From Acidobacteriaceae bacterium (lineage in GTDB: Bacteria > Acidobacteriota > Terriglobia > Terriglobales > Acidobacteriaceae), in assembly GCA_003154055.1 (NCBI GenBank), contig PMCH01000131.1:3585-13977 (forward strand): a stretch of DNA of 10,393 nt, written 5' to 3'. Positions within the stretch are counted from its first letter, which is position 1. Every line of letters begins with the position of its first letter. The notes below the pieces were generated by a model. It worked only from the letters and a program-made list of their open reading frames with translations, had not been told where the DNA came from and did not search any database. This document shows positions 1 through 5,862 of this stretch, piece by piece. The position numbers and the translations under genes were made by a program.

Positions 1-1176
1 CTGCGCTCCGCCCTGACTCTGCTCGGGGTGGTCATCGGCGTGGCCGCTGTCATCGCCGTCGTCACCTTCGTCAACGGCATCAACGGCTACGTGGCCGAAA
101 AAATCTTCAGCCTGGGCGCCGACGTTTTTATCATCAGCAAGGTTTCGCCCGTCATCACCAATGTGGACCAGTTGATTGAGGGGGAAAAACGCAAGGACCT
201 GACGCTGGACGATTACAAAGCAGTCCTCGAATCGTGCCGGCATTGCATGCTGGTGGGATCGTCCACTTTCAATCCCAGCGGCCACGTGAAGCGGGGAGGA
301 CAGTCGGTCAACGACGTGTGGATTCGCGGCATGACCCCTACGATGTGGCCGATTTTTAACCTCGATCTCTCGACCGGGCGCACCCTGAACGAGAACGATG
401 AGAACAACCGTACTGCCGTCGCCGTGATCGGGACCGACGTGGTGGACAATCTTTTTCCGGGAGTGGACCCGCTGGGGAAAGAGCTTCGGGTCGAGGGACA
501 GGCGTACACGGTCGTGGGGATCGGAACGAAGCAGGGTACAACGCTGGGGCAGAGCCGCGATAACTACGTCGGCATTCCGCTCAGCGCGTACTTGAAGCAA
601 TTCGGATCGCACAGCGCGATCCGCATCTCAGGCAAGGCGAGCGGCGTGGGGAGCCAACTGGATGCGGCGATCGATGAAGCCCGCGCCATCCTGCGGGCGC
701 GCCGCCACGATGCTCCCGGTAAGCCAGACAGCTTTTCCGCCGAAACCAACGCGAGCTTTCTGAGCCTGTGGTCCAACCTCAGCAGCACGTTCTTTATCGC
801 GATGATCGTGATTGCGGCCATCTCGCTGGTGGTGGGCGGGATTGTGATCATGAACATCATGCTGGTTTCGGTGACCGAGCGAACCCGCGAAATCGGAGTA
901 CGCAAGGCGCTGGGAGCGCGGCGCGACGATATCCTGTTGCAGTTCCTGATCGAGTCGGTGACGATGGCGCTGGTGGGCGGCGCTGCGGGAGTGTTGTTGG
1001 GCGCCAGCATCGCGAAGGTGGTTACGCTGGCAATTGGCATGCCGTCGGCGATCAAATTGTGGGCCGTGGTGGCGGGGGTGGGGGTCGCGGCCATCGTGGG
1101 CATCTTCTTTGGGGTCTATCCTGCGCGCCGCGCGGCCATGCTGGATCCCATCACTGCCCTGCGGGCTGAGACCTGA
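1..1176 (+). CDS. ABC transporter permease, MacB/FtsX type (5' partial)
   Basis: Inner-membrane permease of a MacB-like ABC transporter; substrate unknown. The frame is open from base 1, and the first residues LRSALTLLGVVIGV match residues 23-36 of the next gene's product (LRSALTVLGIVIGV), so roughly 20-25 N-terminal residues lie outside the window. Counting from the first codon here: a first membrane helix at about 1-25, a large periplasmic MacB_PCD-type domain to about 260, then three helices at about 264-290, 316-342 and 353-374. The cytoplasmic motif TERTREIGVRKALGA follows the second helix, as in MacB/FtsX permeases, where this region contacts the ATPase. The C-terminus (GVYPARRAAMLDPITALR) is typical of the family. 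There is no nucleotide-binding domain, unlike full-length MacB, so a separate ATPase is needed. It sits 52 bases before a paralogue and is probably co-transcribed with it. An internal ATG at 28 is not the true start. Confidence 0.93.
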   Translation: MRSALTLLGVVIGVAAVIAVVTFVNGINGYVAEKIFSLGADVFIISKVSPVITNVDQLIEGEKRKDLTLDDYKAVLESCRHCMLVGSSTFNPSGHVKRGGQSVNDVWIRGMTPTMWPIFNLDLSTGRTLNENDENNRTAVAVIGTDVVDNLFPGVDPLGKELRVEGQAYTVVGIGTKQGTTLGQSRDNYVGIPLSAYLKQFGSHSAIRISGKASGVGSQLDAAIDEARAILRARRHDAPGKPDSFSAETNASFLSLWSNLSSTFFIAMIVIAAISLVVGGIVIMNIMLVSVTERTREIGVRKALGARRDDILLQFLIESVTMALVGGAAGVLLGASIAKVVTLAIGMPSAIKLWAVVAGVGVAAIVGIFFGVYPARRAAMLDPITALRAET

Positions 1177-1228
1177 GTTGTTTTCTTGCCGCGCGCCCTG
1201 CGTTGTTGTGAGGAAAGGTTGACTAGCG

Positions 1229-2491
1229 ATGATGGGCAAAGGCGGTTTCGGCGAGGTGCTGAAACTGGCGCTGGACACGATCCGCGGCAACAAGCTGCGG
1301 TCGGCGTTGACGGTGCTGGGGATCGTCATTGGCGTCGCCGTTGTGATCGGCATTTCCTCGGTCGTCCGCGGCCTGAATCAAAGCGTCAACGAGTCCATTA
1401 CCAGCCTGGGTTCGAACCTCATTTTTGTCTTTCATATTCAGCCTTTCGGCTTCACCCGGCCCACCGAAGAGATGCGGACGCGCAAGGAGATGACCCTGGA
1501 AGATTCCGAGGCCATGAAAGTGTTGCCGCACGTGAAGGCCGTGACGTCCGGCATTCGCTACGCTCGCCCGGACTTTGGCACGGGCACGTACGTGGTGAAG
1601 TACGGGAGCCGCCGCGTCAAAAGCGCGATTCTGGAGGGCAATACCGCGGGGTGGAGGGATGTGTACGACCTGGAGTTGACCCAGGGACGGTGGTTTACCG
1701 AAACGGACGAAGAGAGCCGCGCGTCGGTGATCGTTCTCGGAGCCGATACTGCGGATGAACTTTTCCCGCACGAATCTGCGCTCGGCAAAGAGCTCAACGT
1801 TGACGGTCAATTGTTCACGGTAGTCGGGGTGATGGATAAACGGAAAAGCGCGTTTTCGAGCGGCAAGAATCCGGAAGACAATATGCTGGAGATGCCTTTC
1901 GCGACATTCCACAAATTGCACCCCGAGCTGAAAGGCCACTGGATCAGTGTGAAGGCCACTTCGCACGACGATATGCCGAAGGCGATCGACGAGATTCGCG
2001 AACTCCTGCGGCGCCGGCGCAAGGTCCCGCCCAGCCAGCCCGACAACTTCGCCATCTTCACGCAGGACTCGCTGTCGGACGTCTGGAACCAGATCTCGGG
2101 CGCGATTTTCATTTTCATGTTCGCCGTTTCAAGCGTCGGTTTGATGGTCGGCGGAGTCGGCGTCATGAACATCATGCTGGTGTCGGTGACCGAGCGCACG
2201 CGAGAGATCGGGGTGCGCAAAGCGATCGGCGCCCGCAAGAGCGATATCCTGCTTCAGTTCACGCTCGAAGCCGTCATGCTTACGGCGGTGGGCGGCGTCA
2301 TTGGCCTGGTGATGGGCGGCATTATTACGGCGATCATCCCCATGGTCTTCCCATCGCTTCCAGCGACTATGTCGCTCTACTGGTCGCTGTTTGCCTTCAC
2401 CACCTCGGCCGTTGTCGGCCTGGTATTCGGAATCTATCCTGCCTGGAAAGCAGCCAACCTGGACCCGATCGAATCCCTGCGGTATGAATAG
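1229..2491 (+). CDS. ABC transporter permease, MacB/FtsX type
   Basis: Complete 420-residue permease, paralogous to the gene before it. Helix 1 is at about 26-47, the periplasmic MacB_PCD-like domain at about 50-285, and helices 2-4 at about 291-318, 347-371 and 382-403. The cytoplasmic segment NIMLVSVTERTREIGVRKA (314-332) is identical in both paralogues. The C-terminus GIYPAWKAANLDPIESLRYE is the usual family ending. AGGAAAGG at 1211-1218 is a plausible ribosome binding site 10 bases before the first of two consecutive ATG codons (1229, 1232); either could start. Family permeases act as dimers with a partner ATPase, and with tripartite efflux or lipoprotein/peptide export systems. The tandem pair may form a heterodimer, which is inference. 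The next gene is convergent, so the operon ends here. Family assignment is secure; the substrate cannot be read. Confidence 0.95.
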   Translation: MMGKGGFGEVLKLALDTIRGNKLRSALTVLGIVIGVAVVIGISSVVRGLNQSVNESITSLGSNLIFVFHIQPFGFTRPTEEMRTRKEMTLEDSEAMKVLPHVKAVTSGIRYARPDFGTGTYVVKYGSRRVKSAILEGNTAGWRDVYDLELTQGRWFTETDEESRASVIVLGADTADELFPHESALGKELNVDGQLFTVVGVMDKRKSAFSSGKNPEDNMLEMPFATFHKLHPELKGHWISVKATSHDDMPKAIDEIRELLRRRRKVPPSQPDNFAIFTQDSLSDVWNQISGAIFIFMFAVSSVGLMVGGVGVMNIMLVSVTERTREIGVRKAIGARKSDILLQFTLEAVMLTAVGGVIGLVMGGIITAIIPMVFPSLPATMSLYWSLFAFTTSAVVGLVFGIYPAWKAANLDPIESLRYE

Positions 2492-2498
2492 AAGGCTC

Positions 2499-2548
2499 GG
2501 GCTTTTCGCTTCTAGCCCTTGGCCCTTGGCTCGCGCGAGCTGCCGGCA
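2499..2548. terminator. Hairpin cluster in convergent gap (possible terminator)
   Basis: The 78-base gap between the permease stop and the convergent gene's stop holds GGGCT (2499-2503) facing AGCCC (2514-2518), a tandem CCCTTGG duplication (2516-2529), the perfect palindrome GCTCGCGCGAGC (2529-2540) and the palindrome TGCCGGCA (2541-2548). There is no proper U-tract, so a classical intrinsic terminator is not shown. The placement between two gene ends suits a bidirectional transcription barrier. Confidence 0.3.
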
Positions 2549-2569
2549 GATGCTTATGCGCCTGCAATC

Positions 2570-3178
2570 CTATTTGGCCGCGTAGGGATTCGGGTAGCGG
2601 AGCACCTTACTCAGGTTCTTGCCGCGGACGATGTTGGCGGAGTGGTAGGCCAGTCCCCAGGAATCGATGGACGACATGTCGGGGAAGATGCAGGCCTCCA
2701 GAGCTTCATCGATCGCGCCCTTCAGAACCCATCCACCGCCATTCATGTTGATTCCGCCGAACAGGTCGGTTCCGCCCAACTGTGAGCAGTAGCACGAGGC
2801 GGGATTGCCATGGCAGCCCTCGCCGAGTGGAACCTTGGCGTAGTAGGCCAGCGCTGCCAGGCTCGGCTTTTCGGTGTAGAGGGTCGAAAGCAGGACGTGG
2901 ATGCGCGAGCCATCTTTCTTGGAGGTGAACTGGCAGAAGTTGCGCTCCCCGGAGAGCCGCAACCAGCTGCTGGGGTCGGCGTTGGTGTTGAAATACGGTG
3001 CGCGATGCTCGACTTCTCCACCCTTCGCAACGCAGTAGGCTGCAGCCGCGCTGAGGTCGGCTTCAGCTGCCGGTTTGCTGTGTGTTTTGTTCTGAGCGTG
3101 GACCGGGCTGACGGCGGGAAGGAATACGATCGCGGCGGCCGCAATGCAGATCATGAGTCCGGCGAAAGTGGCTTTCAC
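2570..3178 (-). CDS. Secreted cysteine-containing protein, function unknown
   Basis: A 202-residue protein read from a GTG start. This start is chosen because a perfect AGGAGG lies 6 bases upstream and because it places a clean signal peptide at the N-terminus: basic MKATF, hydrophobic core to about residue 22, and a likely cut after PVHA (residue 28). The frame stays open upstream to 3355 but that would bury the signal peptide. The mature part has six cysteines (49, 82, 122, 129, 131, 163), an even number that would suit disulfides outside the cytoplasm. The segment AYCVAKGGEVEHR...NFCQF loosely resembles the Cys-Gly-Gly pattern of DUF333 proteins, but I would not assign that family without a profile search. 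The C-terminal half is rich in Gly and Asn (GGINMNGGGW, 141-150). It is convergent with the permeases and divergent from the aminotransferase gene. Function not recognised. Confidence 0.78.
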   Translation of the reverse strand: MKATFAGLMICIAAAAIVFLPAVSPVHAQNKTHSKPAAEADLSAAAAYCVAKGGEVEHRAPYFNTNADPSSWLRLSGERNFCQFTSKKDGSRIHVLLSTLYTEKPSLAALAYYAKVPLGEGCHGNPASCYCSQLGGTDLFGGINMNGGGWVLKGAIDEALEACIFPDMSSIDSWGLAYHSANIVRGKNLSKVLRYPNPYAAK

Positions 3179-3184
3179 GGTGTG

Positions 3185-3190
3185 CCTCCT
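3185..3190 (-). promoter_or_regulatory. Perfect Shine-Dalgarno that fixes a GTG start
   Basis: On the minus strand this reads AGGAGG, followed by 6 bases (CACACC) and the GTG at 3178-3176. It is the strongest ribosome binding site in the window and decides the start of the secreted protein gene against the longer frame opening at 3355. Confidence 0.75.
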
Positions 3191-3237
3191 GAGGAAACCG
3201 GAAGATGGGCTCTGGTCTTCAAGAACCGAAGGCCGAA

Positions 3238-3243
3238 AGGTTA
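3238..3243 (-). promoter_or_regulatory. Candidate -10 element for the secreted protein gene
   Basis: Minus-strand TAACCT (within GCTAACCT) fits TANNNT and lies about 60 bases before the GTG, giving a leader of about 50 bases that contains the Shine-Dalgarno. The -35 position is poor (TCGGAA at 17-base spacing). Sequence match only. Confidence 0.25.
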
Positions 3244-3319
3244 GCACACAAGCTGCGATTTTCCGACCTGGCGCCCTTTGTCTGGGCAGGGGCTTTTTGT
3301 TCTTTCCCGCCGGGAGTGC

Positions 3320-3327
3320 GGTAAGAT
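3320..3327 (+). promoter_or_regulatory. Candidate -10 element for the aminotransferase gene
   Basis: GGTAAGAT contains TAAGAT (3322-3327), 19 bases before the ATG. A short leader would contain the GGGGTGA (3337-3343) ribosome binding site. A weak -35 candidate, TTGTTC, is at 3297-3302 with a 19-base spacer. It shares the divergent gap with the opposite-facing gene. Confidence 0.3.
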
Positions 3328-3346
3328 GGCGCGCACGGGGTGAGTC

Positions 3347-4546
3347 ATGAGCCATCTACGCAGTTCTTTACCGGCGTCCCGCCGTTCTTTTCTGAGTTTG
3401 TCCGCTGCCGCTTCGGCTGCTCTCGCTATGCGCATCGTGACCGAGCCGATGCTGGCGCGCGCGCGCGTGCACAACGCTCCGCAAGGGGCGGTCATGATTG
3501 ATGCCAATGAGAATCCGCTCGGGCCCTGTGTCTCGGCGCGCGAGGCAATCAGCGCGATCATCCCCCAGGGCGGGCGATATTCCGACGGGCTGACCGACAA
3601 CCTGGTGGAGCAGATTGCCGAATTGGAAGGATTGAAGGCCGATCATGTCCTCGTGTATCCGGGGTCGAGCGAGCCGCTGCATCACACGGTTACTGCTTAC
3701 ACCTCCTCAAGCCGAAGCTACGTCACGGCCGATCCGGGATATGAGGCAGGGATGTTTGCGGCCAATGCGGCGGGCGCGAAGGTGGTAAAGGTACCGCTCA
3801 CCAGGACCTATGCGCATGACGTGAAGGCCATGCTGGCTGCGGGACCAGATGCCGGGGTGTTCTATGTGTGTACGCCGAACAATCCAACCGGGACGTTGAC
3901 CAGCCACCCGGATATCGAGTATCTGGCCGAGAACAAGCCGAAGGGATCGGTCGTGCTGGTGGACGAAGCGTACCTCCACTTTTCGGATGGAACTTCGGCC
4001 GTCGACCTGGTGAAGGCGGACAAGGATGTCATCCTGCTGCGCACGTTTTCGAAGATCTACGGGATGGCGGGCCTGCGCTGCGGCTACGCATTGGGCCGTC
4101 CGGATCTGCTCAACAAGGTGCAGGAATACGGCGGCTGGAATGCCATGCCCATCACTGCGCTGGTGGCGGCTTCGGCCAGCCTGAAGCACACCCAACTGGT
4201 GCCCGAGCGGAAGAAAATGAACGCGGACATCCGCGCGGAAGTGTTCCAGTGGCTCGATCGCAACGGATACTCCTATGTGCCGTCACAGTCGAACTGCTTC
4301 ATGCTGGATGTGAAGCGTCCGGCGAAAGAGGTGATTGATGCGATGCAGCACCAGAATGTTTTCATCGGGCGCATCTGGCCGGCGTGGCCGACCTACACGC
4401 GCATCACGGTGGGAACGCGTCCCGAGATGGAAGAATTCCAGGTGGCGCTCAAGAAGGTGATGATAGGGGCGGTCACGGCGAGTGTGAGTCCGGTCCGGCG
4501 AAAGGCGCACCTCGACGGCATCGTGGTCCGGCAGTCGCTGGCATAA
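3347..4546 (+). CDS. Tat-exported histidinol-phosphate aminotransferase-like PLP enzyme
   Basis: Fold-type I PLP-dependent aminotransferase (class I/II, HisC-like), 399 residues. Visible motifs: DANENPLGP (52-60), TPNNPTG (176-182), VDEAYLHF (205-212) with D206 expected to bind the pyridine nitrogen and Y209 nearby, SKIYGMAGLR (235-244) with K236 as the Schiff-base lysine, and TRITVGTR (351-358) with R352 in the family's substrate-carboxylate motif. The catalytic set looks intact. Unlike biosynthetic HisC, the N-terminus has a twin-arginine motif SRRSFL (11-16), a mild hydrophobic stretch (16-31) and a possible AxA cut after A39. Tat export would suit an enzyme that folds around its cofactor in the cytoplasm. 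GGGGTGA (3337-3343) serves the ATG. No histidine pathway genes are nearby, so a role in histidine synthesis is not supported. The true substrate is unknown; a periplasmic amino-acid or phosphonate-type transamination is only a guess. Confidence 0.9.
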   Translation: MSHLRSSLPASRRSFLSLSAAASAALAMRIVTEPMLARARVHNAPQGAVMIDANENPLGPCVSAREAISAIIPQGGRYSDGLTDNLVEQIAELEGLKADHVLVYPGSSEPLHHTVTAYTSSSRSYVTADPGYEAGMFAANAAGAKVVKVPLTRTYAHDVKAMLAAGPDAGVFYVCTPNNPTGTLTSHPDIEYLAENKPKGSVVLVDEAYLHFSDGTSAVDLVKADKDVILLRTFSKIYGMAGLRCGYALGRPDLLNKVQEYGGWNAMPITALVAASASLKHTQLVPERKKMNADIRAEVFQWLDRNGYSYVPSQSNCFMLDVKRPAKEVIDAMQHQNVFIGRIWPAWPTYTRITVGTRPEMEEFQVALKKVMIGAVTASVSPVRRKAHLDGIVVRQSLA

Positions 4547-4579
4547 CCCGGTGCCGTGCCGGCGCAGCGGTCTCTCCGG

Positions 4580-4585
4580 TAACAT
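4580..4585 (+). promoter_or_regulatory. Candidate leaderless -10 element for the rlmI-like gene
   Basis: TAACAT (within GGTAACAT) is followed by only 6 bases (CTCTTC) and then the ATG. No Shine-Dalgarno is visible. This spacing would put transcription start at or next to the start codon. There is no convincing -35. Confidence 0.33.
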
Positions 4586-4591
4586 CTCTTC

Positions 4592-5800
4592 ATGTCCCAG
4601 AAGAAATCTGCGCCCACTCCTGACGCATCGCCTTCCGTAAAGCTTTCTCCGCGAGGGGCGGCGCGGCTCAACGATGGGCATGTCTGGGTGTACCGCTCCG
4701 ATATCGCTGTGGCGAAGGAAGTTCCTCCCGGTTCGCTGGTCCACGTGACCGATGTGCGTGGGAAGTTTCTCGGCACCGCGCTTTATAGCAGCTCGTCGCA
4801 GATCGCCATTCGGATGATTTCGCGGGAAGAGGTGCGCGATCTGCCTGCGCTGGTCGCGGAACGGATTCGGGCGGCGATTGCCTACCGCAAGGGGATTGTT
4901 TCCGGCACCGACGCTTACCGCGTGGTGTTCAGCGAGGGCGACTTCCTGCCGGGGCTGATTGTCGATCGCTACCACGATTTTCTCTCCGTGCAAATTCTGA
5001 CCCAGGCCATGGACGCGGAACCCGTGCGCGCGGCCATCGTTAATACGTTGACCGAGGAATTCAAGCCGGCGGGGATCGTGGAGCGCGTGGACAGCCGGAT
5101 TCGCGAACTGGAGCAGTTGCCGCCGCGGCCGTCCGGGCTGATTCACGGCGAGAAGAGTTCGACCGTGGTCGAGATGAACGGCGTGCGCCTTCACTTCGAC
5201 GGCCTCGAAGGCCAGAAGACTGGAGCGTTCCTTGACCAGCGGGAGAACTATGCGGCAGCCGCGCGGTACGCTCACGGCGACGCGCTCGATGTTTTCTGCT
5301 ATCAGGGTGGATTTGCGCTGCACTTCGCTGCGATGGAGAATGCAGCGAAGTGTTCGAGCGTTACGGGAGTGGACAGCTCTCGTCCGGCGCTCGAGGTGGC
5401 GGAGAAGAATGCCGTGCTCAACGGGCGCGAAGTGGAATGGATCGAGGCGAACGCATTCGACCTGCTGAAAGACTACTCGGTGGCCAAGCGGCAGTACGAC
5501 ACCATCGTTCTCGATCCTCCCGCCTTTGCCAAAACCAAGCGGGATCTCGACAAAGCGCTGGGTGGCTACAAGGAACTGAACTTGCGTGCCATGAAAATGC
5601 TGCGGCCGGGCGGAGTGCTGATCACCTGCTCGTGTTCCTACCACGTGAGCGCCGTGGATTTCATGGGAATGGTGGCGGATGCTGCGCGGGATGCTCATAA
5701 ATCGCTGCGAGTCCTGGAAAACCGTTCTCAAGCGAAAGACCATCCGATGTTGATCAATGTGCCCGAAAGCGGCTATCTGAAGTGTCTGATTGTTACGTAA
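4592..5800 (+). CDS. rlmI: 23S rRNA (cytosine) methyltransferase, RlmI-like
   Basis: Class I SAM-dependent RNA methyltransferase of the RlmI (YccW) family, 402 residues against about 396 in E. coli. RlmI makes 5-methylcytosine at 23S rRNA position 1962 (E. coli numbering). An N-terminal PUA-type RNA-binding domain covers about 15-85, followed by the linker motif EGDFLPGLIVDRY (115-127) and QKTGAFLDQREN (208-219). The Rossmann part shows motif I DVFCYQGGF (233-241), acidic D261 in GVDSS, motif IV DPPAF (308-312) and TCSCS (345-349); C348 aligns with the conserved cysteine of the family's SCS motif. DHPM...PESGYLK at the end matches the RlmI ending. The ATG has no clear Shine-Dalgarno but has a -10-like hexamer just upstream. 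It lies 45 bases after the aminotransferase gene and is probably separately transcribed. The exact target base is inferred from family membership; related COG1092 enzymes modify other sites. Confidence 0.9.
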   Translation: MSQKKSAPTPDASPSVKLSPRGAARLNDGHVWVYRSDIAVAKEVPPGSLVHVTDVRGKFLGTALYSSSSQIAIRMISREEVRDLPALVAERIRAAIAYRKGIVSGTDAYRVVFSEGDFLPGLIVDRYHDFLSVQILTQAMDAEPVRAAIVNTLTEEFKPAGIVERVDSRIRELEQLPPRPSGLIHGEKSSTVVEMNGVRLHFDGLEGQKTGAFLDQRENYAAAARYAHGDALDVFCYQGGFALHFAAMENAAKCSSVTGVDSSRPALEVAEKNAVLNGREVEWIEANAFDLLKDYSVAKRQYDTIVLDPPAFAKTKRDLDKALGGYKELNLRAMKMLRPGGVLITCSCSYHVSAVDFMGMVADAARDAHKSLRVLENRSQAKDHPMLINVPESGYLKCLIVT

Positions 5801-5820
5801 CTATTTAAAATACTTATGCT
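5792..5820 (+). promoter_or_regulatory. Candidate clpB promoter with palindrome GTTACGTAAC
   Basis: An AT-rich pocket in otherwise GC-rich DNA. The perfect 10-base palindrome GTTACGTAAC (5792-5801) overlaps the rlmI stop codon and sits where a -35 box would be for the -10 candidate TATGCT (5815-5820). An alternative -10 is TAAAAT (5806-5811). I see no CIRCE element, HspR-type repeat or sigma-32 consensus. A promoter here is plausible from composition and position; an operator role for the palindrome is speculation. Confidence 0.35.
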
Positions 5821-5862
5821 GAAATCGGGCCGGGCACGTGGGTCTGGTAAGGAGTAGCGATC

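Noticed and set aside
3241..3250. TTAGCACACA resembling half of a CIRCE heat-shock operator
   Set aside because: The matching GAGTGCTAA half is absent and the neighbours are not heat-shock genes.
3179..3355. Upstream extension of the secreted protein frame to an ATG at 3355
   Set aside because: The perfect AGGAGG and signal peptide place the start at 3178; the extra 59 residues would overlap the start of the divergent gene.
4283..5743. A 486-codon minus-strand open frame opposite the aminotransferase end and the rlmI-like gene
   Set aside because: It is rich in His, Arg and Pro, spans two real genes on the other strand and has no domain or start signal.
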